64,000 nt of DNA from assembly GCF_043195135.1 (NCBI RefSeq), contig NZ_JBAFWP010000011.1. The stretch is one strand, 5' to 3'. The translations under genes and the position numbers were made by a program. Of this stretch, positions 24,288-33,397 are shown piece by piece (the first letter of the stretch is position 1; each line of letters begins with the position of its first letter). The DNA comes from NCEH01 sp043195135 (GTDB taxonomy: Bacteria > Pseudomonadota > Alphaproteobacteria > Rhizobiales > Xanthobacteraceae). The notes beneath the pieces are model-generated. The model saw nothing but the letters and a program-made list of their open reading frames with translations. It made no database searches and was not told the DNA's origin.

Positions 24288-27272
24288 TCAGAACCTCCAG
24301 GCAACATTGGCCTGGAAGGCGTTGACGCTGACGCCATCGGCGAACTGGCCGACATAGGTAACGCCGACGCGGGCCTGGGCGGACAGGTTGAGATCCGCGC
24401 CCACTTCCAGCAGCGCGGTATTCTCCGCCAGAGGCACGCCGCCGACCGTGAAATTCGCCCCCGGGATGGCGCGCAGGGCGAGCTGCGCGGTGGGGTCGAG
24501 ATCGCCGAAGGCATATTGCCAGGCCGCAGAGGCATGGGGCGCCAGCACCATGCCGTTGGACAGGGGGATGGAGGTCGCCGCCCGCAAGCCGAGCGAGGAA
24601 TAGCCGACCCCCGCCGAAGACGACGCGCCGGAAACCCCGGCAAACGCTCCGCTTTCGGCGAAGCTGTCCGTGTTGAGCTGCACCCAGGCAAGGCCCGCGA
24701 ACGGCTCCAGCGCCACCTGCTGGACCGCGAAGCCATAGCCGACCTCGCCGAACACCTGGGCGGTGCCGCCGTCATATTGCGCATTGGCCTGCTGGACGAG
24801 GCTGGGCACGGCAACGGTGCGCGTGGCATCGATCTGGTTGAAGGCATAGCTCGCGCCGAGGCGCAGGTTCCACGGGCCGGCGCTGGTGCCGGCATAGAGC
24901 GCCAGCAGCATGCTGTTGACCTCGGTGGAGCTGGCCACCGCGTCCACATTGGCGTTGGACTGGGAATAGCCGAGCGCCGCACCGATGCGCCAGTCGCCCG
25001 CCCGGATGTCGGCGCCGGAAATGATGCCGCCGATGCTCTCGCTCACGCTGGAGGCATTGCCGTTGCCGTCGAGGTTGGTCCAGCCGCCGAAGCCCTGCGC
25101 CCAGATCGTTGTGCTGCCGCCGACGGGCGCCGGAGCGACGGCCGGCGCCTTGGTGGCATAAGCAAGGGCGCCGAGCGCGGTGGTGGTCGCCGGCTGAGCG
25201 GCGGCTTCCGGCCCGGCGTACGACATGGCCGCCGGCCCGCCGAAGGCGAGCGCGCCCATCGTCCCGGTCTGGCCGGCATAGGCGCTCTGCCGCAGCCGGT
25301 CCATGACCGCCTGACGGCCATAGATGCCATCGCCGATGAGAACCGATTGCTCGCTCGCATAGGCTTCGCCCGAGAGCCCCTTCAGCACGCCCGGAAGCTG
25401 GCTCCCGCTCAGGCTGTAGAGGCTGTTGAGCGCCACGGCGCCGGCATTTGCCGTGTTCGCCAGGGCGCCATTGTTGAACCCGCGATCCACCGCGCCGCCG
25501 ACAGCCGACTGGTTGGCGGTCAGGCCCGCCTGCCGCGCCATCTGCGAGGTCAGGTTCAGCGCGACGTTGGTGCCCGAATACGCCAGGGCCGCGCTCACAT
25601 AGGTGGGCAGGCCGGGCGTGGTCAGCGTCTCGAAGGCGCCGGTCGTCCCGCCGGTGGCGGCAAGCAGATTATAGCTGTTGGACAGCGTCGAGGTCAGGAA
25701 GGGAACCTCCAGCGTGCCGGCGAGCCGCGCGACGCCGGCTATGCCGAAGACGTCGTTGCTGCCCGGCGTGACCCGCAAGGAGAGCGTGCCGGCCGAGGTC
25801 TGGACGAAGGTGCCGCCGAACAGATGGGTGATCGACGGCCCGTTGCCGCTGACGCCGAGCCAGCCGCTGTTCTCGAACCTCTTGTCCAGCCCCGCCGTCG
25901 CGGCGATGCGGCCATCGATGATGCCCATATTGACGATGACGGTGCCGCTGGCGTCGAGGCCGGTGCGCACCGCGTCGGACTCGATGGTTGTCTGCAAGGT
26001 GCCGTAATTCAGGAAGGTGCCGTTGAGGCCGTGCAGGTCCACCGCCGCGCCGGCGATGCCGCTGGAGGTGACGGTGCCGGTGTTGGTCAGCACGCCATAG
26101 GTCTCCCCGCGCATGCCGATTCCGCCGTTGCCGCTGACCTTCACGGTTCCGCTGTTGACGATGTCGTCGCCGATCCCGCCGGACAAGGCGGCGGCATTCT
26201 CGGCGCTGGAGGTCAGCGTCCCGGTGTTGCGAATGGGATTGTAGATGCCCGCGATGGTCGCGACATAGCCGTTGGGCGTGGTGGAGCCGGGGGTGAGATA
26301 AATACCCACCACCGTGTCGCCATAGGCCGAGTTGGAAGACACCAGCGACGCGCCGGGAATATTGATTTCATACCAGGTGGGGATGCCCAGCGCGTCCACG
26401 TGCAGAACCCCGGCATGCACCACGCCGTCCACCGTCACCCAGTCGGCCACCATGTTGTATTCGCCCGAACGCCCGGCGCCGGTGATGCCTTCCAGATGGG
26501 TGACCACGGCGCCGGGATGGTCGTAGGTCGCCCAGGTGCCGGTGGTCTGGTTGTAGAGATAGCCATGCTCGGCGCCGATGCCGCCGCCCGGCACATCGAA
26601 ATAGCCGCCCGCGATCATGTTGCCATAGACGCCGTAGGCGGTGGTGCTGGCCGCGCCCGGCTTATTGTTGGTGGCATAGGTGCCGGTGGAGATCGTGTAG
26701 ATCATCGCATTGCCGGTCGCGAGGCGGGTGTCGAAATCGCCCACCACCTGATCGCCGAACGTGCTGTGGGCGATGGTGAAGAGGGTGGGATTACCGGGCG
26801 CGTCGGGAAAGGCCAGCCCGGTCAGCTGCCGCCCCGGGGCCGCCGCCGCGTCATACAGATAGCTGAGGTCGTAGGGGGTGGAAGCGGGGGTGATGTAACT
26901 GCCCACGGTGCGCAGCACGCCGCCCTGGTTGCCGAAGCTCGGCCCATAAGGCGAAGAGCCGATGGCGCCGGGATAGTTCACCCCGTTGGGGGTGGCGACC
27001 GGCATGGCCGACCATTGGCCGGTGAACGTATTGTAGAGCAGCCCGCCGGTGGCCGTGGTGCCGGGAACCACGTAATTGCCGACGATCGTATTGCCGCGAA
27101 TACCCGTGAGGAAGGTGCCGGTGGTCCCGTAATTCAGCGTCGTATAGGGCGTGGGGGCGGGAGGCGGCGGCCCGGCATTGGCTTGCGCGCCCAAGCCGGA
27201 TACGGCAAGGCCGGCCACGCAAAAATACGCACAGGACGACAGCAGGCGCCCGCGAATCGCAGCCATATTCAT
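24288..27272 (-). CDS. classical (type Va) autotransporter with N-terminal repeated propeller-like domain
   Basis: This outer-membrane-anchored protein is about 994 residues from the ATG at 27272 (an upstream ATG at 27299 would add 9). It has a signal peptide ending AQANAG. The N-terminal ~300 residues repeat a pattern of glycine, hydrophobic IVG and YxxPG loops (for example GIRGNTIVGNYVVPG and GDTVVGIYLTPG), suggesting a beta-propeller. Residues about 330-560 look like a short passenger beta-helix (NTGTVTSSG, NSGWLGVSGNG). The last ~280 residues form the translocator barrel, with WAQGFGGWTNLDGNGN and the terminal FQANVAWRF. Unlike the tpsAB pair, this surface protein carries its own transporter. 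It shows no protease motif; the function is unknown. Confidence 0.88.
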   Translation of the reverse strand: MNMAAIRGRLLSSCAYFCVAGLAVSGLGAQANAGPPPPAPTPYTTLNYGTTGTFLTGIRGNTIVGNYVVPGTTATGGLLYNTFTGQWSAMPVATPNGVNYPGAIGSSPYGPSFGNQGGVLRTVGSYITPASTPYDLSYLYDAAAAPGRQLTGLAFPDAPGNPTLFTIAHSTFGDQVVGDFDTRLATGNAMIYTISTGTYATNNKPGAASTTAYGVYGNMIAGGYFDVPGGGIGAEHGYLYNQTTGTWATYDHPGAVVTHLEGITGAGRSGEYNMVADWVTVDGVVHAGVLHVDALGIPTWYEINIPGASLVSSNSAYGDTVVGIYLTPGSTTPNGYVATIAGIYNPIRNTGTLTSSAENAAALSGGIGDDIVNSGTVKVSGNGGIGMRGETYGVLTNTGTVTSSGIAGAAVDLHGLNGTFLNYGTLQTTIESDAVRTGLDASGTVIVNMGIIDGRIAATAGLDKRFENSGWLGVSGNGPSITHLFGGTFVQTSAGTLSLRVTPGSNDVFGIAGVARLAGTLEVPFLTSTLSNSYNLLAATGGTTGAFETLTTPGLPTYVSAALAYSGTNVALNLTSQMARQAGLTANQSAVGGAVDRGFNNGALANTANAGAVALNSLYSLSGSQLPGVLKGLSGEAYASEQSVLIGDGIYGRQAVMDRLRQSAYAGQTGTMGALAFGGPAAMSYAGPEAAAQPATTTALGALAYATKAPAVAPAPVGGSTTIWAQGFGGWTNLDGNGNASSVSESIGGIISGADIRAGDWRIGAALGYSQSNANVDAVASSTEVNSMLLALYAGTSAGPWNLRLGASYAFNQIDATRTVAVPSLVQQANAQYDGGTAQVFGEVGYGFAVQQVALEPFAGLAWVQLNTDSFAESGAFAGVSGASSSAGVGYSSLGLRAATSIPLSNGMVLAPHASAAWQYAFGDLDPTAQLALRAIPGANFTVGGVPLAENTALLEVGADLNLSAQARVGVTYVGQFADGVSVNAFQANVAWRF

Positions 27273-27720
27273 ACCGAACCGTTCCCAACCGACACACACA
27301 CGACACTGAAATCATTAACAGAGCCGCAGATGAAAGCGAGTCATATGGCTTCAATTCGCGTCACATCCTGCGAGCGACTGTAAAACCAACCCGCGCGTGC
27401 TCCTTTGAGCACAGCCAGATCAGCTTTTTCCTGTGGCGCGGCCATTTTGTTGCATTGCATTTTGATTTGAGGAAGCGCGCAACATGGGGAAAAAGGGCAA
27501 CCGATTACCCCTGACTTTCCACTCGAGGAACTCTTATTGAGCGAAATCGTCGGCGCATGCGGTGTCGCTTCGCCCGAATAACATCCGCTCGAAATTCCCA
27601 TATCGCCCTGCCCCCACGTCGCGGGAGAACGGGCCCGCCACAGGCATTCGATTCGGGCGCGCGGGATGTGAGGCGTCTGGCGTTGCGCTACGCCGCACCT
27701 GGCGCCGGTCGGGCGGCCGA

Positions 27721-27744
27721 GACCCGGCCGCGAACGGCCGGGTC
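27721..27744 (-). terminator. hairpin downstream of thrS
   Basis: The perfect 10-bp arms GACCCGGCCG and CGGCCGGGTC with a 4-nt loop begin 40 bp after the thrS stop. No U-tract follows on the minus strand. Confidence 0.5.
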
Positions 27745-27748
27745 CGTC

Positions 27749-27779
27749 GGTTCAGCGAAGGTTCAGCGAAGGTTCAGCT
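27749..27779. repeat. three copies of an 11-bp direct repeat after thrS
   Basis: GGTTCAGCGAA occurs at 27749 and 27760, with a third, nearly complete copy at 27771. The period is one helical turn. It lies immediately past the thrS stop codon. Confidence 0.8.
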
Positions 27780-27784
27780 GCCGC

Positions 27785-29761
27785 TCACGCGACGAGGCTG
27801 GACGGCGCCCGCCGACGCAGGTCGGGCGGCACCGCTTCCCCCGCGAGCAGGTCCAGGGCGGCGCCGAGCGGCATCGAAACCTGGTCGGGACTGCCGAGGC
27901 GGCGGATCGAGACCGTGCCTTCCGCGGCCTCCTTCTTGCCCGCCACCAGCAGCACCGGCACCTTGGCCAGGGAATGCTCGCGCACCTTGTAGTTGATCTT
28001 CTCGTTGCGAATGTCCTTTTCCACCCGCAGGTCGCGGGCGCGCGCCGCTGCCGTCACCTCGGCGGCATAATCGTCCGCTTCCGAGGTGATGGTCGCCACC
28101 ACCACCTGCACCGGCGCGAGCCAGAGCGGGAAATGACCCGCGAAATGCTCGATCAGGATGCCCGTGAAGCGCTCCATGGAGCCGCAGATGGCGCGGTGGA
28201 TCATCACCGGCGTCTTCTTCTGCCCGTCGGCATCCACGTAAAAGGCGCCGAAGCGCTCCGGCAGGTTGAAATCCACCTGGGTGGTGCCGCACTGCCATTC
28301 GCGGCCGATGGCATCGCTCAGGGTGTATTCGAACTTCGGCCCGTAGAACGCCCCCTCGCCCGGCAGGATGCCGGTCCTGATCTTGCCGCCGGACTGCGCC
28401 TCGATCTGCGCCAGGACGCGGGTCATCACCTCTTCCGCGTGATCCCACACCGCATCCGAGCCGACGCGCTTCTCCGGCCGGGTGGAGAGCTTCACGATGA
28501 TCTCCTCGAAGCCGAAGTCGGCGTAGGTGGAGAGGATCAGGTCGTTGATCTTCAGGCACTCGGCCGCCATCTGCTCCTCGGTGCAGAAGATGTGGGCGTC
28601 GTCCTGGGTGAAGCCGCGCACACGCATCAGCCCGTGCAGGGCGCCGGAGGGCTCGTAGCGGTGCACGGCGCCGAATTCGGCGAGGCGCAGCGGCAGGTCG
28701 CGATAGGATTTCAGCCCGTGCTTGAAGATCTGCACGTGTCCGGGACAGTTCATCGGCTTCAACGCAAACACGCGCTCGTCCTCGGTGTCGTCGCCGGCCG
28801 ACTGCACCTTGAACATGTTCTCCTTGTACCAGCCCCAATGGCCGGAGGTCTCCCACAGCGACTTGTCGAGCACTTGCGGGGCATTCACCTCGGCATATTC
28901 GACCTTCAGGCGGCGGCGCATGTAAGCGACCAGATTCTGGAATAGCGTCCAGCCCTTGGAATGCCAGAACACCGTGCCCGGCCCCTCCTCCTGGAAGTGG
29001 AACAGGTCCATCTCGCGGCCGAGGCGGCGATGATCGCGCTTTTCCGCTTCCTCCAGGCGATGGAGGTAGGCGTCGAGCGCGGCCTGGTCGTGCCAGGCGG
29101 TGCCGTAGATGCGGGTGAGCATGGGATTGTTGCTGTCGCCGCGCCAATAGGCCCCGGCCACCTTCATCAGCTTGAAGGCGTTGCCCACCTTGCCGGTGGA
29201 CGGCATGTGGGGGCCGCGGCAGAGGTCGAACCATTCGCCCTGCTTGTAGATTTTCAGGTCCTGGCCGTCGGGAATGGCATCCACCAATTCCACCTTGAAC
29301 GCCTCGCCCTTCGCGGCGAACACGCGCTTGGCCTCCTCGCGGGACCAGATCTCCTTCGTGAACGGGCGATCCTTCGCGATGATTTCGCGCATCTTCGCCT
29401 CGATCTTCGGCAGATCGTCGGTGGTGAAAGGCTCGTTCCGGGCGAAATCATAATAGAAGCCGTTCTCGATCACCGGACCGATGGTCACCTGGGTCCCGGG
29501 ATAGAGGCTCTGCACCGCCTCGGCGAGGACATGGGCGGCATCGTGCCGGATCAGCTCCAGCGCGCGCGGATCGTCGCGGGTGACGATCTGGATCCGGGCG
29601 TCCGCGAGGATGGGATCGGAGAGGTCGGTCAGCGTGTCATCGAGGACGATCGCGACGGACTTCTTGGCGAGCGATTTGGAAATGGCGCCGGCCACGTCGG
29701 CACCCGTGGTGCCGGGGGCGAATTCGCGCTGGGCGCCATCGGGGAAAGTCAGGGTCACCAT
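27785..29761 (-). CDS. thrS: threonyl-tRNA synthetase
   Basis: This is an essential class II aminoacyl-tRNA synthetase of 658 residues. Domains in order are an N-terminal TGS domain (VTLTFPDGAQREFAPGTTGADVA), the editing domain with HDAAHVLAEAVQ (family HxxxH motif), the catalytic core with MNCPGHVQIF (Zn-binding Cys), motif 2 around YEPSGALHGLMRVRGFTQDD and motif 3 HRAICGSMERF, and a C-terminal anticodon-binding domain from about residue 550. The ATG at 29761 follows GGAGAAG at good spacing and gives the canonical MVTLTFPDG start. The zinc histidine within QDDAHIF is conserved. The length is normal. Confidence 0.97.
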   Translation of the reverse strand: MVTLTFPDGAQREFAPGTTGADVAGAISKSLAKKSVAIVLDDTLTDLSDPILADARIQIVTRDDPRALELIRHDAAHVLAEAVQSLYPGTQVTIGPVIENGFYYDFARNEPFTTDDLPKIEAKMREIIAKDRPFTKEIWSREEAKRVFAAKGEAFKVELVDAIPDGQDLKIYKQGEWFDLCRGPHMPSTGKVGNAFKLMKVAGAYWRGDSNNPMLTRIYGTAWHDQAALDAYLHRLEEAEKRDHRRLGREMDLFHFQEEGPGTVFWHSKGWTLFQNLVAYMRRRLKVEYAEVNAPQVLDKSLWETSGHWGWYKENMFKVQSAGDDTEDERVFALKPMNCPGHVQIFKHGLKSYRDLPLRLAEFGAVHRYEPSGALHGLMRVRGFTQDDAHIFCTEEQMAAECLKINDLILSTYADFGFEEIIVKLSTRPEKRVGSDAVWDHAEEVMTRVLAQIEAQSGGKIRTGILPGEGAFYGPKFEYTLSDAIGREWQCGTTQVDFNLPERFGAFYVDADGQKKTPVMIHRAICGSMERFTGILIEHFAGHFPLWLAPVQVVVATITSEADDYAAEVTAAARARDLRVEKDIRNEKINYKVREHSLAKVPVLLVAGKKEAAEGTVSIRRLGSPDQVSMPLGAALDLLAGEAVPPDLRRRAPSSLVA

Positions 29762-29938
29762 CGGTCTTCTCCTGCCCACTCCTGCGCACTCCGCAGGTAG
29801 GCTCTTGTTGAAGCGGCCTCCTCTAGGCCGCCCGGCGCGCGCCGTAAAGGGCGAAGCCGGCGCGAGGCTTGCCGGACGCGGGAATGCGGCCGGCCTCCGG
29901 GCCTTCGGAGCGATGCTTGTCGGCGGATTGCCGGCGCC

Positions 29939-30352
29939 TCACTGCGGCGGCTGGCGCCAGAGGCCATAGCGCCAGGGGCGATGCCAGCGCGCGTCGGCGG
30001 GCAGGCACTGCGGCACCGGATCGAAACCCGAGCCGCCCCACGGGTGGCAGCGACACAGCCGCGCCGCGCCCATCCATCCCCCGGCCCAGGCGCCATGGCG
30101 GGAAATCGCCTCGTCGGCATATTCCGAGCAGGTGGGCAGATAGCGGCATTGCCGCCCCATGAAGGAAGAAAGCGTATAGCGATAGAGCAGGATGGGCGCG
30201 CGCAAGATCAGGCGCGGCAGGCGCGCGACGGCACCTGCGATGCGCGACACGAGGGATGGGCGCTCGATGACATCTTTATGTCGTCGATTCCATGGGAGAG
30301 AAACCGCGAGGCGCGGGCGGCCGGCTTTACGCGGGGACTGTTGCATGACCAT
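29939..30352 (-). CDS. yidD: membrane protein insertion efficiency factor YidD
   Basis: This small inner-face membrane-associated protein assists YidC-dependent insertion. The family core is unmistakable: LLYRYTLSSFMGRQCRYLPTCSEYA, then EAISRHGAWAGGWMGAARLCRCHPWGGSGFDPVP with the conserved cysteines. From the ATG at 30352 it has 137 residues, longer than usual. A GTG at 30250 would give 103 residues, closer to family size, and would free the divergent promoter, so the start is uncertain. It is separated from the usual rnpA-yidC neighbourhood here, which is common in this order. Confidence 0.88.
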   Translation of the reverse strand: MVMQQSPRKAGRPRLAVSLPWNRRHKDVIERPSLVSRIAGAVARLPRLILRAPILLYRYTLSSFMGRQCRYLPTCSEYADEAISRHGAWAGGWMGAARLCRCHPWGGSGFDPVPQCLPADARWHRPWRYGLWRQPPQ

Positions 30353-31115
30353 ACGTAAATTTACCTTTGCCTTACTTGCCCTGTCCACGGTCCTGGGGTC
30401 CGCGGCCTTCGCCGGTGACGAACCCTATGTACGGCCCGACCAGGTGAACCTCACCCGCATCCTCGCCCCCGCGCCGGCGGACGATTCCCCCGCCGCCCGC
30501 GAGGACACCAAGGTCGTGCTGGACATCCAGTCCCGGCGCACGCCCGAACTGGTCGCGCTCGCGAATGCGGACGTGGACCGCACCCTCTCCCGCTTCTCCG
30601 AGGTGTTGGGCACCGACCTCTCCAAGGAGAAGGCGCCGCTCGCCAACGCCCTGGTGGACAAGGCCTGGGCCAACGCCCGGCCGATCGTGGATGCCGCGAA
30701 GGCCTATTGGAAGCGCCCCCGGCCCAATCTCGCGCATTCCGACATCACGCTCGCCGTTCCCGCCGAGACCACCCCTTCCTATCCCAGCGGCCACGCGGCC
30801 TATGGCACGCTCACCGCCATCATCCTGGCCAATATGGTGCCGGAGAAGGCGACGGCAATCCATCTGCGCGGCGTCGGCTTCGGCTTCTCGCGGCTGGTGG
30901 GCGGCATCCATTACCCCTCCGACGTGGAGGCGAGCCATATCGCCGGCGCGGTGATCGCGGCGCAGATGATGGACAATCCGCAGTTCAATGCCGACCTTGC
31001 CAAGGCGACGGCGGAAGTGCGCGGGCTTCTCGGCCTGCCGGCCCTGCCCTCGACGCTTCCGCAGGCGGCGAACGCCAACAGCCCTCCGGCACCGACGGCT
31101 GCCGCCGCGAAGTAA
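30345..31115 (+). CDS. secreted PAP2-family acid phosphatase (class A, PhoN-like)
   Basis: This is a 256-residue periplasmic phosphomonoesterase with a signal peptide ending at AFA (about residue 23). The three PAP2 signature motifs are complete: KRPRPN (with the lead KAYW), PSGHA with the phosphate-binding serine and histidine, and SRLVGGIHYPSD with the nucleophilic histidine. The layout resembles class A non-specific acid phosphatases. The C-terminal ~30 residues are a proline/alanine-rich tail. Its ATG at 30345 overlaps the possible upstream start of the divergent yidD gene. A GGGGA lies about 8 bp before the start. Confidence 0.9.
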   Translation: MTIRKFTFALLALSTVLGSAAFAGDEPYVRPDQVNLTRILAPAPADDSPAAREDTKVVLDIQSRRTPELVALANADVDRTLSRFSEVLGTDLSKEKAPLANALVDKAWANARPIVDAAKAYWKRPRPNLAHSDITLAVPAETTPSYPSGHAAYGTLTAIILANMVPEKATAIHLRGVGFGFSRLVGGIHYPSDVEASHIAGAVIAAQMMDNPQFNADLAKATAEVRGLLGLPALPSTLPQAANANSPPAPTAAAAK

Positions 31116-31163
31116 TCCGCGCGGCGTGACGCCCGGCGCCCGGGGACGGGCGCCGATGCCGGT

Positions 31164-31631
31164 TCAATTGCCGGCGCTGGCGGGTGCCTCGCGCGCGGCG
31201 CCGGCCTTCGCCTCGATCTGGTCGATGGCATCCACCACCGCGTCGAAAGTCAGCAAGGTGGAGGCGTGGCGCGCCTTGTAGTCGCGCACCGGCTCCAGCA
31301 CTTCCAGTTCGGCCCAGCGGCCGGCAGGCGGCGGCCCGTTCTCCTTCAGCATCTTGCGCATGGTCTCGCGCAGCGCCCGCAATTCGCCGACGCTCGACCC
31401 CACCACATGGCGCGCCATGATGGAGGACGACGCCTGGCCGAGCGCGCAGGCGCGCACCTCGTGGGCGAAATCGCTCACCGTGTCGCCCTCCAGCGCCACA
31501 TCCACGGTCACGGTCGAGCCGCACAGCCGCGAATGGGCGGTGGCGCTGGCTTGGGGATGCGCCAGCCGGCCGATGCGGGGAATATCGGCCGCATAGCCCA
31601 GGATACGGGTATTATAGACGTCGTTGATCAT
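31164..31631 (-). CDS. SufU/IscU-like Fe-S scaffold-family protein
   Basis: This is a 155-residue cytoplasmic protein of the U-type iron-sulfur scaffold family. The family context around the first two cluster cysteines is visible: SRLCGSTVTVDVAL (Cys37) and EVRACALGQASSSIM (Cys62). The third conserved cysteine, expected near the C-terminal ARxxCA motif, is replaced in YKARHASTLL, and no other cysteine exists in the protein. It may therefore act as a sulfur-transfer or zinc-containing variant rather than a full three-cysteine scaffold. It is transcribed away from folE. No other suf or isc genes are in the window. Confidence 0.82.
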   Translation of the reverse strand: MINDVYNTRILGYAADIPRIGRLAHPQASATAHSRLCGSTVTVDVALEGDTVSDFAHEVRACALGQASSSIMARHVVGSSVGELRALRETMRKMLKENGPPPAGRWAELEVLEPVRDYKARHASTLLTFDAVVDAIDQIEAKAGAAREAPASAGN

Positions 31632-31987
31632 CGTGCGATCCCGGCCGCCCCATGGCGGCGTCCTCATCCGGCCCGCGCGGCCGCGGCCCGTAAAGGCGCG
31701 CTGCCATGCGGTTTGCGCGGCACGCTCAAGCAAAAGCGCGCTTTGCGTTGCCTGGTTCGCCGTCTTATATAATCCATGTGCGGCGCGGCGGAAGACGCTG
31801 GCGCCTGATAGCGAAGCAACCCTTCGGGAGCAGGCTCCCGCCCGGCGACGCTTCGCGCAGAACGGACGGCAAGGCCGCCGCCGGGGCTTCCGGTGGGGCG
31901 CGGAAGATGAGGATCCGCGCATGCGTAGCCGACACCGGTGACACTCTCGCCCGGACTTTATCCGCGGCGGGTCGAACGGAGTTGGGT

Positions 31988-32701
31988 ATGGACGCGGTTG
32001 TCAAATTGCTGCGGGCGCAGGCCGAGAACGAGGCCAAGGCCCGCAAGCACGTGAAGCATCTCCAGGCGCAGGCCAAGCGGCACGATGACGCCCCGCAGGA
32101 TGCGGCGGCCGACGAGGCGCACGATCCCGCACGCCCCTCCAAGCGCGAGGCGGAAGCGGCGGTGCGCACCCTGCTCGCTTATATCGGCGAGGACCCGGAC
32201 CGCGAGGGCCTGCTGGAAACACCCCATCGGGTGGTGAAGGCCTATGGGGAATTGTTCTCCGGCTACCGCCACGACGCCGCCGAGGCGCTCGACCGCACGT
32301 TCGGCGAGATCGGCAATTTCGACGATTTCGTGCTGGTGCGGGACATTCCCTTCTATTCCCATTGCGAGCACCACATGGTGCCGTTCGTGGGCAAGGCGCA
32401 TGTCGCCTATTTCCCGGTGGAGCGGGTGGTCGGCCTGTCCAAGATCGCGCGGGTGGTGGACATCTATGCCAAGCGCCTGCAGACCCAGGAACACCTGACC
32501 TCGCAGATCATCTCCGCCCTGGACGAGACGCTGAAACCGCGCGGGGTTGCCGTGATGATCGAGGCCGAGCATATGTGCATGGCCATGCGCGGCATCACCA
32601 AGGCCGGGGTCTCCACCATCACCAGCCAGTTCACCGGTGCGTTCCGCGATGACCCGGCCGAGCAGGTGCGCTTCATCACCCTGGTGCGCGCCAAGGGCTG
32701 A
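31988..32701 (+). CDS. folE: GTP cyclohydrolase I
   Basis: This enzyme catalyses the first step of folate (tetrahydrofolate) and pterin synthesis, converting GTP to 7,8-dihydroneopterin triphosphate. The 237-residue protein has zinc ligands Cys126 and His129 in FYSHCEHHMVPF and Cys197 in EAEHMCMAMRGI. The conserved GLLETPHRVVKAYGELFSGY and GVSTITSQFTGAF segments are present. An extra charged ~50-residue N-terminal extension precedes the standard domain. hisI follows 47 bp downstream, probably in the same transcript. Confidence 0.96.
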   Translation: MDAVVKLLRAQAENEAKARKHVKHLQAQAKRHDDAPQDAAADEAHDPARPSKREAEAAVRTLLAYIGEDPDREGLLETPHRVVKAYGELFSGYRHDAAEALDRTFGEIGNFDDFVLVRDIPFYSHCEHHMVPFVGKAHVAYFPVERVVGLSKIARVVDIYAKRLQTQEHLTSQIISALDETLKPRGVAVMIEAEHMCMAMRGITKAGVSTITSQFTGAFRDDPAEQVRFITLVRAKG

Positions 32702-32748
32702 GCCCCTCGGCGCGGTGCCCGCCGACAGAACAGCCCATTGGAGTTTTC

Positions 32749-33231
32749 ATGAGCCTTGAGACCCCCGTCTTCGCGGCCAGCACCGGCACGGCCGAGCTTG
32801 AGGAAGGCACGCGCCTGACCCCCCGCTTCGATGCCAACGGCCTCGTGACCTGCATCGCCGTGGACGCGGTGACGAACGAGGTGCTGATGCTCGCCTTCAT
32901 GAATGAAGAGGCGCTCGCGCTCACCATCGAGACCGGCGAGGCGCATTATTACAGCCGCTCGCGCAAGACGCTCTGGAAGAAGGGCGAAAGCTCCGGCCAT
33001 ACCCAGAAGGTGCTGGAGATCCGCGTGGATTGCGACCAGGACGCGGTGCTGCTGAAAGTCGAGATGGGCGGCACGGGCGCCGCCTGCCACACCGGCCGAC
33101 GCTCCTGCTTCTATCGCCGCGTGCCTATCGGCGGCGCAGCGGGCGAAGCGGCGCTGGAATTCACCGGCGATGAGCCGCGCTTCGACCCGAAGGCGGTCTA
33201 TGGCGCGCATTCCGGCCATTCGCACGATTAA
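32749..33231 (+). CDS. hisI: phosphoribosyl-AMP cyclohydrolase
   Basis: This enzyme catalyses the third step of histidine biosynthesis, opening the purine ring of PR-AMP. At 160 residues it is a stand-alone HisI without the HisE pyrophosphohydrolase domain. The sequence shows GLVTCIAVDAVTNEVLMLAFMNEEAL, then HYYSRSRKTLWKKGESSGH, then the zinc site VDCDQDAVLLKVE and CHTGRRSCFYR. The last 21 bases of the gene plus the following base are duplicated immediately downstream, so the gene still ends at its original stop. folE lies just upstream. Confidence 0.95.
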   Translation: MSLETPVFAASTGTAELEEGTRLTPRFDANGLVTCIAVDAVTNEVLMLAFMNEEALALTIETGEAHYYSRSRKTLWKKGESSGHTQKVLEIRVDCDQDAVLLKVEMGGTGAACHTGRRSCFYRRVPIGGAAGEAALEFTGDEPRFDPKAVYGAHSGHSHD

Positions 33232-33254
33232 GTCCGGCCATTCGCACGATTAAG
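33211..33254 (+). repeat. perfect 22-bp tandem duplication over the hisI stop codon
   Basis: TCCGGCCATTCGCACGATTA plus AG occurs at 33211-33232 and again, with no gap, at 33233-33254. The first copy encodes the last hisI codons and stop. The second copy is untranslated. It looks like a recent slippage or unequal-exchange event. Confidence 0.95.
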
Positions 33255-33397
33255 GATGTGTTGAACAGTACGGGCGCAGCCTCGCACCAGCCCCATGGCG
33301 CACCTTGGCAAAGCCACGCTTCGGACATCAAACACGGTTAGACAGGGTTTGAGTCCCGGAGCTTGCCACCGGCACGCCGGCCGGTCGGAGGTCGCGC

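Larger units (their letters stand above)
27273..27784. other. gene-free, lower-GC region upstream of the autotransporter
   Basis: About 500 bp separate the autotransporter from thrS, both on the minus strand. GC falls sharply between about 27300 and 27600, as expected for a promoter region of the autotransporter gene. A short frame (27341-27601, minus) has no start context or recognisable product. The part nearest thrS holds the terminator-like hairpin and an 11-bp repeat. Confidence 0.5.

Noticed and set aside
23808..27383. 1191-residue open frame on the plus strand opposite the autotransporter
   Set aside because: It is rich in R, A, G and H with no domain or signal peptide. The opposite strand encodes a protein with a signal peptide and a complete C-terminal barrel ending in F, so this is an antisense shadow typical of GC-rich DNA.
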